A stretch of DNA of 34,434 nucleotides from Acidobacteriota bacterium (GCA_023418055.1 JAEZDP010000031.1:1-34434); one strand, 5' to 3'. Counted from the stretch's first letter, positions 8,956 to 16,989 are shown. Notes: generated by a model from the sequence alone, not told the origin. Numbers and translations: made by a program.

Positions 8956-8984
8956 TTGACATTCGTATTTTGTTCGCCTAACCT
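8956..8984 (+). promoter_or_regulatory. Sigma-70-like promoter candidate for the export operon
   Basis: TTGACA at 8956-8961 matches the -35 consensus exactly; a 17-bp spacer leads to TAACCT at 8979-8984, a weak -10 (three of six consensus bases, with the key T, A and final T). It points toward the adaptor gene at 9238, which would give a leader of about 250 nt containing the heptad array. Confidence 0.45.
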
Positions 8985-9021
8985 GCAGTCGCCTCCGAGA
9001 AGATGTGCCGCCGGACCCTCC

Positions 9022-9069
9022 CGTGGACCGTGACTGTGGACAGTGGACCGTGGACCGTGGACCGTGGAC
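9022..9069. repeat. Heptanucleotide array of CGTGGAC type, seven units
   Basis: Units read CGTGGAC, CGTGAC (one base short), TGTGGAC, AGTGGAC, then three perfect CGTGGAC. The reverse complement (GTCCACG) is also seen in the heptads at 5949-5969 before the ligase gene. It lies in the presumed leader of the export operon. Confidence 0.85.
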
Positions 9070-9237
9070 TGCGTGATCGGCGTGCGATGTCGAACCCCAT
9101 CTCTCCCATTCGACCAACCACGCAGGCGTCGCCGTTCGCCGGGCGACCGCGCGCGTTGGCCGACTGACGGCAAACGGCAGGCCGTCCGCGTCCGTAGGCT
9201 GCGTAGGACACGCTGACCTTCCCGACATTCTTCCGAC

Positions 9238-9375
9238 ATGAACGATCTCAGCTCAGACCTCGCCTCCCTGCGCATCGACCGCGACGCACGACTTCGGCAG
9301 GACCGCCCGTGGGCGGTGTGGGCGATGGCGGGCGTGGTCCTCGTGCTGCTCGGCAGCGCGACGTGGTGGTGGTGA
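9238..9375 (+). pseudogene. N-terminal membrane anchor of the adaptor protein, cut off by a frameshift
   Basis: The frame opened by the ATG at 9238 encodes 45 residues: a polar start (MNDLSSDLASLRIDRDARL), then a membrane segment (VWAMAGVVLVLLGSATWWW), and ends at a TGA at 9373-9375. The rest of the adaptor lies in the -1 frame and overlaps at the run TGGTGGTGGTGA. In adaptor proteins of this kind the cytoplasmic tail, single membrane segment and periplasmic part form one chain, so this looks like the severed start of the next entry. Loss or gain of one base in the TGG run, a sequencing error, or translational slippage at the run could each explain it. Confidence 0.6.
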
Positions 9376-10475
9376 CGCGGCCGCGTGCGGTGGCGGTCCG
9401 TGTGGCGGCCGTGGACGTCCGCGGTGCCGGCGACTCGGCGGCGCGTGCGGTGTTGAACGCCTCGGGCTACGTGACGGCGAGGCGGCGTGCCACGGTGTCA
9501 TCACGCGTCACGGGCCGCGTCGCCGAGGTGCTGGTGGACGAGGGCATGACCATCCGGCAGGGCCAGGTGCTGGCGCGGCTCGAAGACGTCACCGCCACGC
9601 CCATGCTGCAACTGGCCGAGGCGCAGCTGGCCTCGGCTCGCACGCAGCTGCTCGAAACGGAAGTGCGCATCCGCGAGGCCGACCTCGCACTTGGCCGCCA
9701 GCGACGCCTGGCCGACGAGGGCGTCGTCGCCGCTGCGGAACTCGACACGGCACACGCGCAGGCCGATGCGCTTCGGGCGCGGCTCGAGGCGGCGCGGCAG
9801 GAAGTGCGGGTGGCCGAGCAGCAGGTCGCGCTTCGGCGCACCGACCTCGACGACCTCGTGATCCGCGCGCCGTTCAGCGGCAAGGCGATCTCGAAAGACG
9901 CACAGCCCGGCGAGATGATCTCGCCCGTCTCGGCGGGCGGCGGCTTCACCCGTACGGGCATCTGCACCATCGTCGACATGACGTCGCTCGAGATCGAAGT
10001 GGACGTCAACGAGAGCTACATCAACCGCATCGAAGACGGGCAGCCCGTCGAGGCCGTCCTCGACGCCTATCCGGATTGGCGCATCCCCGCCCACGTGATC
10101 ACGACGGTCCCGACCGCCGACCGCCAGAAGGCGACCGTACTCGTGCGCATCGGCTTCGACCACCTCGACCCGCGCGTGCTGCCCGACATGGGCGTCAAGG
10201 TCACGTTCCTTCGGCCGCAGACCGAGGGCGAGGCCGCACAGACCACGGCGTCGATGTGGGTGCCGCGTGACGCGATTCGCCAGGTGGACGGGCAGGCGGT
10301 GCTGTTTGTAGCCACGCCCGACGACACCGCGGAACGTCGCGCGGTCACCACTGGACGCACGACCAACGACAGCACCGAGGTGCTGGCCGGAGTTGCCGCC
10401 ACCGACCGCGTGGTGGTCGGCGCGCCGGCCAACCTGACCGATGGCGCCGCCATCGAGGAGACGACACGCCCATGA
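9363..10475 (+). CDS. HlyD/MacA-like periplasmic adaptor of an ABC exporter (lacks anchor in this frame)
   Basis: About 370 residues of membrane-fusion protein: beta-barrel and lipoyl halves (ASGYVTARRRATVSSRVTGR, RAPFSGKAISKDAQPGEMI) flank a long alpha-helical hairpin (about residues 75-150, rich in Ala, Glu and Arg), followed by the beta-barrel domain with VDVNESYINRIEDGQPVEAV. It would bridge the inner-membrane ABC permeases to an outer-membrane channel. GTG codons at 9363-9372 or at 9309 could start this frame, but none supplies a membrane anchor; the anchor is in the overlapping frame ending at 9375. The stop overlaps the ATPase start by 4 bp (ATGA), so the export genes are translationally coupled. 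Confidence 0.8.
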   Translation: MVVVTRPRAVAVRVAAVDVRGAGDSAARAVLNASGYVTARRRATVSSRVTGRVAEVLVDEGMTIRQGQVLARLEDVTATPMLQLAEAQLASARTQLLETEVRIREADLALGRQRRLADEGVVAAAELDTAHAQADALRARLEAARQEVRVAEQQVALRRTDLDDLVIRAPFSGKAISKDAQPGEMISPVSAGGGFTRTGICTIVDMTSLEIEVDVNESYINRIEDGQPVEAVLDAYPDWRIPAHVITTVPTADRQKATVLVRIGFDHLDPRVLPDMGVKVTFLRPQTEGEAAQTTASMWVPRDAIRQVDGQAVLFVATPDDTAERRAVTTGRTTNDSTEVLAGVAATDRVVVGAPANLTDGAAIEETTRP

Positions 10476-11179
10476 CCACTTCCACGCCGCTCGTCCGCGT
10501 CCACGACCTCCGCAAGGTGTACCACCGGGGCTCCGAACGGATCGACGTGCTCCAGGGCGTGACCCTCGACATCGTCCCAGGCGACTTCCTGGCGCTCATG
10601 GGGCCGTCGGGCTCGGGCAAGACGACCTTGCTCAACCTGCTCGGCGGGCTCGACCGCCCGACGTCAGGCACGATCGACATCGCCGGCCAGCGCATCGACC
10701 AGCTCTCGGGTGGCGCCCTCGCCAGGTGGCGCGCCGCCAACGTGGGCTTCGTCTTTCAGCTCTACAACCTCCTGCCGGTGCTCACCGCGCAGAAGAACGT
10801 CGAACTGCCGCTGCTGCTGACGAAGTTGTCACGCGCCGAACGACGCCGGCGCGCCTCGGTGGCCCTGTCTGTCGTCGGCCTCGCCGAGCGGGCCACCCAC
10901 TATCCGCGACAGCTCTCCGGGGGACAGGAACAGCGCGTGGGCATCGCCCGCGCAATCGTCACCGACCCTACGCTGCTGCTCTGCGACGAACCGACGGGCG
11001 ATCTCGATCGCAAGGCCGGTGACGAGATCCTCGCCCTGCTGCAGGCGCTCAATCGCGACCACGGCAAGACCATCGTGATGGTCACGCACGACCCGCACGC
11101 CGCCGCATGTGCGCGGCGCACCGTGCACCTCGAAAAGGGCCTGCTCGTCGATGCCCCTGCCCTGGAGGTGACGGCGTGA
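10472..11179 (+). CDS. ABC transporter ATP-binding protein (MacB/LolD-like)
   Basis: A 235-residue ATPase with Walker A GPSGSGKTT at 44-52, the Q-loop in VFQLYNLLP, signature LSGGQEQR at about 148-155, Walker B LLLCDEP at 169-175 with D-loop TGDLD, and the switch His in MVTHDPHAA. The family of LolD/MacB ATPases drives export of lipoproteins, peptides or drugs through FtsX-like permeases by mechanotransmission. Neighbouring adaptor and permeases support a MacAB-like exporter; no outer-membrane TolC-type gene is adjacent. Its final codons contain the Shine-Dalgarno (GGAGG) of the following permease, whose GTG start overlaps its stop. Confidence 0.93.
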   Translation: MTTSTPLVRVHDLRKVYHRGSERIDVLQGVTLDIVPGDFLALMGPSGSGKTTLLNLLGGLDRPTSGTIDIAGQRIDQLSGGALARWRAANVGFVFQLYNLLPVLTAQKNVELPLLLTKLSRAERRRRASVALSVVGLAERATHYPRQLSGGQEQRVGIARAIVTDPTLLLCDEPTGDLDRKAGDEILALLQALNRDHGKTIVMVTHDPHAAACARRTVHLEKGLLVDAPALEVTA

Positions 11180-12330
11180 AGTACGTGCATCTCGTCTGGC
11201 GCAGCCTGATGCGGCGCAAGGTCCGCACGGTCTTCACCGCCTTGTCGATCATCGTCGCCTTCGTGCTGTTCGGCGCGTTGATGGCACTGCGGGGGGCGTT
11301 CACGCTCGGCGTCGAACTCGCCGGCGCCGACCGGCTGATGATGATCCAGAAGGTCTCGTTCATCCAGCCGCTGCCGCTCAGCCACCAGGCTCGCATTCTG
11401 TCGACCGACGGTGTCACGGCGGCCACCCACAGCTCGTGGTTCGGGGGCATCTATCAGGACCCGAAGAACTTCTTCGCGCAGATGGCCGTGGAGCCTGAGC
11501 CGTTCCTCGAGATGTATCCCGAGTACGTGCTGCCCGACGAGCAGAAACGCGCCTGGTTCGCCAACAGGACCGGGGCCATCGTCGGGCGCGCGCTGGCCGA
11601 CCGGTTCGGGTGGAACGTCGGCGACCGCATTCCGCTGCAGCCGACGATCTGGCGCAAGAGTGACGGCTCGGCGTGGGAGTTCAACATCGACGGCATCTAC
11701 GACGCCGGCACGCGGGGCACCGACCTGACGCAGATGTTCTTCCACTACGACTACCTGAACGAGGGGCGCGAGTTCGGACGCGACCTGGTGGGCTGGTACG
11801 TCGTGCGCATCAGCAACCCGGACGACGCCGACGCGGTAGCGCAGCGGCTCGATGCCTTGTTCGCCAATTCGCCGTCCGAAACGAAGACGTCCACCGAGAA
11901 GGCCTTCGTGCAGGCGTTTGCGAGCCAGATCGGCGACATCGGCTCCATCCTGATTGCCGTGCTCGTCGCGGTGCTCTTCACCATCCTCATCGTGGTGGGC
12001 AACACCATGGCGCAGTCGATTCGCGAGCGCACGAGCGAGCTGGCCGTGCTCAAGACCCTGGGGTTCAGCGACGGGCGGCTGCTCGGCCTGGTGCTGCTCG
12101 AGTCGTGCCTGCTGGCGGCTGTGGCCGGGGGCATCGGCCTCGGGCTCGCCTGGCTCATCACGCTCGGTGGCGACCCGACCGGCGGCTTCCTGCCGGCCTT
12201 CTACCTGCCGACCCGAGACATCGTGTTGGGCGTGGTGCTCATCGCCGTGCTGGGGATCGCGGCAGGCCTGCTGCCTGCCGTGCAGGCCAGCCGCCTGCGC
12301 ATCGTCGACGCCTTGAGGCGACAGGGGTAA
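11176..12330 (+). CDS. ABC transporter permease (FtsX/MacB type), first copy
   Basis: A 384-residue permease starting at the GTG that overlaps the ATPase stop, with GGAGGTG just upstream. A first membrane segment (about 18-42, TVFTALSIIVAFVLFGALMAL) is followed by a periplasmic MacB_PCD domain and three C-terminal segments around VLVAVLFTILIVVGNTMAQS, VLLESCLLAAVAGGIGLGLA and VLGVVLIAVLGIAAGLLP. The conserved cytoplasmic loop RERTSELAVLKTLGFSDGRL is present. It would pair with the second permease as a heterodimer on the ATPase. The substrate cannot be told. Confidence 0.9.
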   Translation: MKYVHLVWRSLMRRKVRTVFTALSIIVAFVLFGALMALRGAFTLGVELAGADRLMMIQKVSFIQPLPLSHQARILSTDGVTAATHSSWFGGIYQDPKNFFAQMAVEPEPFLEMYPEYVLPDEQKRAWFANRTGAIVGRALADRFGWNVGDRIPLQPTIWRKSDGSAWEFNIDGIYDAGTRGTDLTQMFFHYDYLNEGREFGRDLVGWYVVRISNPDDADAVAQRLDALFANSPSETKTSTEKAFVQAFASQIGDIGSILIAVLVAVLFTILIVVGNTMAQSIRERTSELAVLKTLGFSDGRLLGLVLLESCLLAAVAGGIGLGLAWLITLGGDPTGGFLPAFYLPTRDIVLGVVLIAVLGIAAGLLPAVQASRLRIVDALRRQG

Positions 12331-12336
12331 GTTCAG

Positions 12337-12479
12337 GCCTCATGCCTCATGAGGCACGGCTCATGCCTGGTGGTTTCGGGGCTCAGGCGACGGACGGCGC
12401 TGTCGGCCGCGCGCGGATGGCGAGGATCGAGGGTCAGGCATTGAGCGTTAGGCGTAAGGCGTAAGGCGTAAGGCGTTAC
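12337..12479. repeat. Heptad repeats of GCCTCAT and GCGTAAG types between the two permease genes
   Basis: Two GCCTCAT units (12337-12350) run into the palindrome GCCTCATGAGGC (12344-12355). After about 90 bases without evident structure, a second array GCGTTAG, (GCGTAAG)x3, GCGTTAC fills 12445-12479, just before the AGGAG of the second permease. Both heptad types recur in reverse orientation at 31318-31401. Confidence 0.85.
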
Positions 12480-12490
12480 GAGGAGTTCCC

Positions 12491-13681
12491 ATGTTTCATT
12501 GGCTCACGCAGACCGCGGCAATCACGGCCGTCAACGTTCGCAGCATTCCACAGCGGATCGGCTCGTCGTCGGTGGCCGTCATCGGCATTGCCGGCGTGGT
12601 GGTGGTGTTTGTCGCGGTGCTCTCGATTGCGCAGGGCTTCCGCGCCGCGATGACCACGGCTGGCGATCCCTCAACCGTCATCGTGATGCGCGCGGGCACC
12701 GACTCGGAGATGTCGAGCATCCTCCTGCGTGAGGACGCGCAGATCGTGAAGGATGCGCCAGGGGTGGCGCGAGGGCCGGACGGGCCGATCGCGTCAGCCG
12801 AGCTGTTCGTGATCGTCAACCATCCCAAGCGTTCGACCGGGCTCGACGCCAACGTGCCGCTGCGGGGCGTGGAGGCCGGCGCCTTCTCGGTGCGCGAGCA
12901 GGTACGCATCGTCGAGGGACGTCGCTTCGAGCCGGGACGCAACGAGATCATCGTCGGACGGGCAGCCACTGGACAGTTCACGGGGCTCGAGGTCGGGCGG
13001 GACGTGCGGTGGGGCGAGAACGTGTGGAAGGTGGTCGGGATCTTCGAGGCTGGCGGCAGCCTCGCCGAATCAGAGATCTGGACCGACGCCGTGGTGCTGC
13101 AGGGCGCCTATCGGCGAGGCGACTCCTACCAGTCGGTGTACGTCAAGCTGGCCGATCCGGAGCGACTGCAGACCTTCAAGGACGCGCTCACCACCGACCC
13201 CCGGCTCAACGTCATGGTGGAGCGCGAGACGGAATATCTCGCCGGGCAGTCCGTGGTGCTGCAGCAACTCATCACGACGGTGGGGTTCGTCATCGCGGGG
13301 TTGATGGCCATCGGTGCGATCTTCGGTGCCGTCAACACGATGTACACGGCCGTCGCCAGCCGCACACGTGAAATCGCCACGCTGCGTGCGCTCGGGTTCG
13401 GCGCCATCCCGGTGGTCATTTCGGTGCTCGCCGAAGCTGGGGCCCTCGCCATGGTCGGCGGTGTCGTGGGCGGCGCACTGGCCTGGCTTGTCTTCGACGG
13501 CTATCAGACCTCCACCATCAACTGGCAGTCGTTCAGCCAGGTGGCTTTCGCCTTCCGCGTCAGCCCCACGCTGCTCGTGCAGGGGCTCGTGTGCGCCGTC
13601 ACGATGGGCCTGATTGGCGGGCTGTTTCCGGCGGTGCGGGCAGCGCGGCTGCCCATCGTGACCGCGCTGCGGGAGCTGTGA
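12491..13681 (+). CDS. ABC transporter permease (FtsX/MacB type), second copy
   Basis: A 396-residue permease with the same architecture as the first: membrane segment near 25-48 (SSVAVIGIAGVVVVFVAVLS), a large periplasmic domain, three C-terminal segments and the loop RTREIATLRALGFGAIPVV. It begins at an ATG with AGGAG six bases upstream. The gap of 160 bp from the first permease is unusual within an otherwise overlapping operon and is filled at both ends by heptad repeats, which suggests that the repeats were inserted between formerly adjacent genes (inference). An inverted repeat follows the stop directly. Confidence 0.92.
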   Translation: MFHWLTQTAAITAVNVRSIPQRIGSSSVAVIGIAGVVVVFVAVLSIAQGFRAAMTTAGDPSTVIVMRAGTDSEMSSILLREDAQIVKDAPGVARGPDGPIASAELFVIVNHPKRSTGLDANVPLRGVEAGAFSVREQVRIVEGRRFEPGRNEIIVGRAATGQFTGLEVGRDVRWGENVWKVVGIFEAGGSLAESEIWTDAVVLQGAYRRGDSYQSVYVKLADPERLQTFKDALTTDPRLNVMVERETEYLAGQSVVLQQLITTVGFVIAGLMAIGAIFGAVNTMYTAVASRTREIATLRALGFGAIPVVISVLAEAGALAMVGGVVGGALAWLVFDGYQTSTINWQSFSQVAFAFRVSPTLLVQGLVCAVTMGLIGGLFPAVRAARLPIVTALREL

Positions 13682-13704
13682 CCGCCGGCCCGGCGAACCG
13701 GCGG
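13682..13704. terminator. Inverted repeat between convergent genes, possible terminator
   Basis: CCGCCGG at 13682-13688 pairs with CCGGCGG at 13698-13704 around a 9-nt loop. It starts at the base after the permease stop and lies 15 bp before the end of the convergent isomerase-like gene. There is no T-run, so intrinsic termination is uncertain. Confidence 0.45.
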
Positions 13705-13718
13705 CCACCGCAACTCCA

Positions 13719-14660
13719 CTAAGACGCCAGCGGTTTCTCCCCGGCGAGGATGCGGTCGATCCTCGCCGCCACGTCGGTCAGGTACGCCTGGTCGCCACCA
13801 CGGATCTCGGGCGTCACGTACCCGTCGTAGCCCACCTCGTGCAGCGCCTTGCGCACCTCCGGCCAGTCCACATCGCCCTCGCCGAGATGCACGAACGCGT
13901 AAGTGCTCGCCTTTCGGTCCATCCTGAAGTCCTTCAGGTGCACCTTGTTGATGCGCGTGCCGAGCGTACGAATCCAGTCCTGTGGAAAGCCGTACATGAC
14001 GACGTTGCCGACGTCGAAGTAGGCCGACACCCAGGGCGACTTGAAGTCGTCCACGTACTGCGCCATCTCGATGGGGCTGAGCAGGAACTTGTTCCACACC
14101 TCTTCGATGCCGACGATGACCTTGTGCTGTTCGGCCACCGGCAGGATGCGCTCGCGGATGACCTCGACCGAGCGTGTCCAGGCGTCGCGGTAGCCGGTGG
14201 TGGCATCGACAACGGCAGGCACGAGCAGGACGGTGTCGGCACCCCAGAGACGGGCGTTGCGGATGGAGGTCTCCATCCCCTTCACGCACGTGTCGACGAC
14301 GGCAGGATCCGGCGAGGAGACGGGGTTGTCCCAGTGACCGCTGTTCATGACGGAATGGATGCGGATGCCGGTCTTCTGCGCGGCGGCCGCAATGGTGTCG
14401 GCCTCCTTCTCGTCGGCCACGGTGCGCATCTCGACGGCCGAGAACCCGGCCGCCTTGGCGATGGCGAACCGCTCGTCGTAGGGCAGCGAGCGCGGCAGCA
14501 TGTTGATGAGGACGGCCTTCTTCGGAGTGCCGCCCGGCGCGGGCTGGCGGGGCGGCGTCGGCATCTGGCGCGTAGCGGCGTTCGCAGCGAGCGGCGTAAG
14601 GGCGGCGGCGGCAGAGGCCGTCGTGGCGGCCCGGATGAAGTCGCGTCGGGAGGTGGTCAT
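13719..14660 (-). CDS. TAT-exported sugar phosphate isomerase/epimerase-like TIM-barrel protein
   Basis: A 313-residue protein with a twin-arginine signal (MTTSRRDFIRAATTASAAAA) and then a xylose-isomerase-like (AP endonuclease 2 superfamily) TIM barrel. Likely metal ligands are the Glu of VGIEEVWNKFL, the Asp of SAYFDVGNVV, the His of NKVHLKDFRM and the Glu of VTPEIRGG. Exported relatives are common in Acidobacteria and Planctomycetes and are often annotated only generally; some act on keto-sugars. The start follows AGGTGG-poor sequence but is fixed by the TAT motif. No sugar-utilisation genes lie next to it, so the substrate is open. Confidence 0.85.
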   Translation of the reverse strand: MTTSRRDFIRAATTASAAAALTPLAANAATRQMPTPPRQPAPGGTPKKAVLINMLPRSLPYDERFAIAKAAGFSAVEMRTVADEKEADTIAAAAQKTGIRIHSVMNSGHWDNPVSSPDPAVVDTCVKGMETSIRNARLWGADTVLLVPAVVDATTGYRDAWTRSVEVIRERILPVAEQHKVIVGIEEVWNKFLLSPIEMAQYVDDFKSPWVSAYFDVGNVVMYGFPQDWIRTLGTRINKVHLKDFRMDRKASTYAFVHLGEGDVDWPEVRKALHEVGYDGYVTPEIRGGDQAYLTDVAARIDRILAGEKPLAS

Positions 14661-14695
14661 GGGGGCATTGTACGTGCGGAAGACCCCATCCGGCC

Positions 14696-15298
14696 TCACA
14701 CCGGCGGCAACTTCGGCGGCCGCTTGCCATGCAGCACCGCGTCCGCCACGGGGGCGTAGTCGAGTTCGAGGCCCGCACGCGCGGCCCGCAGCAGGACGCC
14801 ACCGCGGCTCATGTCGCCCCGGCCGACGAACGTCGACGGAAACACGAGCCGACGGCCCAGATGCTTCAGCAGGGGCGCGGTGTACTTCCTCGAGGCGACG
14901 CTGCCAAGCAGCACCACCTCGTCGGCCATGCCGCACACCCGAGACACGTCGCGCAGCAGCGGCTCGACGAACCGCGCTTCGTCCTCGTCGATGGGCACGC
15001 GCCCGAACTCCTCCAGCACGTCGAGCGTGATTTCTTCATCAGGCGCCAGCAGGCCGCGGCTCGGTGTCATCACGTAACTGGAGGTCGGCGCGAACGCGCG
15101 GACGTAGGCGAGTTTGCCGCGGAAGTACAGCGAGCTGATGAACGCGAAGACCTCACCCACCGGCGCGCGCCCGCCGTCCTGCAGCAGCCGGGCGAGCGGC
15201 ACGTTCGGCGACGTCTTCAGGAGGTGTCCCCTGCGCCCGTGCATGCTTGCCGGCGACAGCAGGAAGACCCGTGCGGCCGGCCGGGCCTCGCCTACCAT
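14696..15298 (-). CDS. Conserved-looking protein of unknown function
   Basis: About 200 residues, not recognised. It has no signal peptide or membrane segment. Features that look conserved are the opening VFLLSPASMHGRRGHLL, the middle FISSLYFRGKLAYVRAFA, a possible nucleotide-binding-like turn in VVLLGSVASRKYTAPLL, and FPSTFVGRGDMSRGG near the C-terminus. The alternation of hydrophobic strands and helices suggests an alpha/beta fold. Its start overlaps the thioesterase stop by 7 bp and is partly buried in a hairpin, so it is probably translated with that gene. The normal codon bias and tight coupling argue it is real. Function cannot be inferred. Confidence 0.75.
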   Translation of the reverse strand: MVGEARPAARVFLLSPASMHGRRGHLLKTSPNVPLARLLQDGGRAPVGEVFAFISSLYFRGKLAYVRAFAPTSSYVMTPSRGLLAPDEEITLDVLEEFGRVPIDEDEARFVEPLLRDVSRVCGMADEVVLLGSVASRKYTAPLLKHLGRRLVFPSTFVGRGDMSRGGVLLRAARAGLELDYAPVADAVLHGKRPPKLPPV

Positions 15299-15308
15299 CG
15301 GTGGTAGG
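15291..15308 (-). promoter_or_regulatory. Hairpin spanning the thioesterase stop and the next gene's start
   Basis: On the minus strand CCTACCA, loop CCGA, TGGTAGG forms a perfect 7-bp stem. The TAG stop of the thioesterase gene lies in the 3' arm, and the ATG of the next gene sits across the loop and the 3' arm. Ribosomes finishing the first gene would melt it, so it could enforce translational coupling. The function is inferred. Confidence 0.4.
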
Positions 15309-15753
15309 CCGGGTGCCCTTCACGGACGGCGACGAACGTGCCCTGGCATGTGGCCGTGAGTTGGTCGTCCACGCGCAGTGTGCCCTCGACGACCACACGG
15401 TCGCCGTCCACCTGCACGACCCCGGCGCGCAGGTGCAGCGGCCGCCCACTCGGCGTGGGGCGTCGCAGCCTGATGGTGTACTCGGCCGTCACCGTGCATG
15501 GCGGCGACTCGAGCCCGCGCGCCTGCATCAGGTGCCACGCGGCGGTCCAGTTGCAGTGGCAGTCGAGCACGGTGCCGATGATGCCGCCGTTGACCATGCC
15601 GGGGAACGCTTCGTGGTGGGTTGACGGGTACCACTCACAGGTCGTGACATCGCCATCCACGAAGCTGCGCACGTGCAGCCCGGAGGCGTTTGCTGGCCCG
15701 CAGCCGAAGCAGATGCTGCCGGGCGCGTACCGTTCCTGCAGACTCTCGCCCAT
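15292..15753 (-). CDS. PaaI-like hotdog-fold thioesterase
   Basis: About 153 residues. The opening ICFGCGPANASGLHV is typical of a PaaI/YbgC-like hotdog subgroup in which a Cys-containing loop precedes the fold. The central helix with AFPGMVNGGIIGTVLDCH contains the residues that form the active site in hotdog thioesterases (Asn-Gly-Gly-Ile and a downstream Asp). VTAEYTIRLRRPTP follows as the edge strand. It probably hydrolyses acyl-CoA thioesters in the cytoplasm; the acyl group is unknown. The ATG at 15753 has GGAGG directly adjacent, too close for an ideal Shine-Dalgarno, so the start is uncertain. It is divergent from the beta-propeller gene. Confidence 0.85.
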   Translation of the reverse strand: MGESLQERYAPGSICFGCGPANASGLHVRSFVDGDVTTCEWYPSTHHEAFPGMVNGGIIGTVLDCHCNWTAAWHLMQARGLESPPCTVTAEYTIRLRRPTPSGRPLHLRAGVVQVDGDRVVVEGTLRVDDQLTATCQGTFVAVREGHPAYHRW

Positions 15754-15782
15754 CCTCCGGATTCTCGCACGCCAGGCCGCGG

Positions 15783-15788
15783 TACACT
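15783..15788 (+). promoter_or_regulatory. -10-like hexamer before the beta-propeller gene
   Basis: TACACT lies 30 bp before the ATG at 15818 in the divergent spacer. The same TACACT hexamer appears at 16978-16983, 7 bp before the start at 16990. No good -35 accompanies either, so both are weak candidates. Confidence 0.3.
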
Positions 15789-15817
15789 CTAGGCGTCCTG
15801 ACAAGTTCGAGGTGTCC

Positions 15818-16918
15818 ATGCTCCGACGCGACTTCCTCGCGGCGGTCGCCGCCACGGCAACCGCTCCGCTCGCGCCTCACCTGCCACGGCAGGCCCGTCG
15901 CCGCTTCCTCTACATCGCCCAACCGGGTATCCGCAACTACCAGCAGTACGGAGGCGTCGGCGTGCTGGTCTACGACATCGACGCCGGCTACGCCTTCGTG
16001 CGGCGCATCCCCACCTGGCACGTGCCCGAGGGCACGAGCGCCGAGAACGTGAAAGGTGTGGCTGCCAGCGCGGCAACGGGGCGGCTCTGGGTGACGACCA
16101 TCAAGCGCCTCGCCTGCATCGACCTGGCGACGGACGCGCTGCTCTGGGACATCGCCCCCGAAGGCGGCTGCGACCGCCTGTCGGTCTCCCCCGACGGGCG
16201 CACCCTGTACGTGCCGTCCTTCGAGGGCCCGCACTGGAACGTCGTCGACGGGCTCACGGGCGCACACGTGACGACCATCGTCACCGACTCGGCGGCACAC
16301 AACACGCTGTACTCGCCAGACGGCACGCAGGTCTACCTCGAAGGGCTCAAGTCACCCTATCTGTCGATCGCCGACGCGAAGACACACACCGTGGTGGGTC
16401 GTGTGGGGCCGTTCTCCGCCTCTGTGAGGCCGTTCACCGTGAACGCGGCGCAGACGCTCTGCTACGTCAACGTCAACGACCTGCTCGGCTTCGAGATTGG
16501 TGACCTGCGCTCGGGCAAGGTGCTCCACCAGGTGGTCGTGGAGGGCTTCGCCAAGGGGCCTGTGGCACGGCACGCGTGCCCGAGCCATGGCATCGGGCTC
16601 ACTCCCGACGAAACCGAGCTGTGGGTGGCCGATGGCCACAATCAGGCCATGCACGTCTTCGACAACACCGTCATGCCGCCGCGGCAGATGGCCACGGTGA
16701 ACGTGCGCGATCAGCCCGGCTGGATCTCGTTCAGCCTCGACGGCCGGCACGCATACCCCTCGACCGGCGAAGTCTTCGACACGCGCACGAAGCGCCTGGT
16801 CAAGGCCCTGCGCGACGAGGTCGGCCGCGAGGTCGGCAGCGAGAAGCTGCTCGAAGTGGACTTCGAGGGCGGCCAGGCGGTGGCGGCCGGAAATTCCTTC
16901 GGCGTCGGACGCTCATGA
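15818..16918 (+). CDS. Exported YVTN-type beta-propeller protein
   Basis: A 366-residue protein with an N-terminal export signal (MLRRDFLAAVAATATAPLAP, possibly TAT-like because of RRDFL). The rest is a run of beta-propeller blades: repeated SVSPDGRTLYVPS, YSPDGTQVYLEG, LTPDETELWVADG and FSLDGRHAYPSTG motifs mark successive blades of the YVTN/lactonase-like family. Such proteins are often surface or periplasmic binding scaffolds or quinoprotein-like enzymes; no catalytic set is evident. ATG at 15818 is chosen because it gives the signal peptide. It has its own divergent promoter region with the thioesterase gene. Confidence 0.85.
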   Translation: MLRRDFLAAVAATATAPLAPHLPRQARRRFLYIAQPGIRNYQQYGGVGVLVYDIDAGYAFVRRIPTWHVPEGTSAENVKGVAASAATGRLWVTTIKRLACIDLATDALLWDIAPEGGCDRLSVSPDGRTLYVPSFEGPHWNVVDGLTGAHVTTIVTDSAAHNTLYSPDGTQVYLEGLKSPYLSIADAKTHTVVGRVGPFSASVRPFTVNAAQTLCYVNVNDLLGFEIGDLRSGKVLHQVVVEGFAKGPVARHACPSHGIGLTPDETELWVADGHNQAMHVFDNTVMPPRQMATVNVRDQPGWISFSLDGRHAYPSTGEVFDTRTKRLVKALRDEVGREVGSEKLLEVDFEGGQAVAAGNSFGVGRS

Positions 16919-16989
16919 AGCTCGCGGAACGCCCCGACGATGCGCTGTGAGGGCGAGCCCTCGGTTCGACGTCGCGATACACTCGCCGG

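Larger units (their letters stand above)
8922..9237. other. Divergent intergenic region between msrC and the export operon
   Basis: This 316-bp spacer has no gene. It contains a promoter-like TTGACA-N17-TAACCT on the plus strand (8956-8984) in an AT-richer stretch, and a heptad array (9022-9069). The remaining 9070-9237 is GC-rich and I see no further signal in it. Confidence 0.7.

Noticed and set aside
9373..9375. TGA in the adaptor anchor frame as a second selenocysteine codon
   Set aside because: Reading through in the same frame does not give adaptor sequence; the conserved protein continues in the -1 frame, so this is a frameshift.
16949..16962. GAGGG-CGAG-CCCTC hairpin after the beta-propeller gene as a terminator
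   Set aside because: A 5-bp stem without a T-run is common by chance at this GC content.
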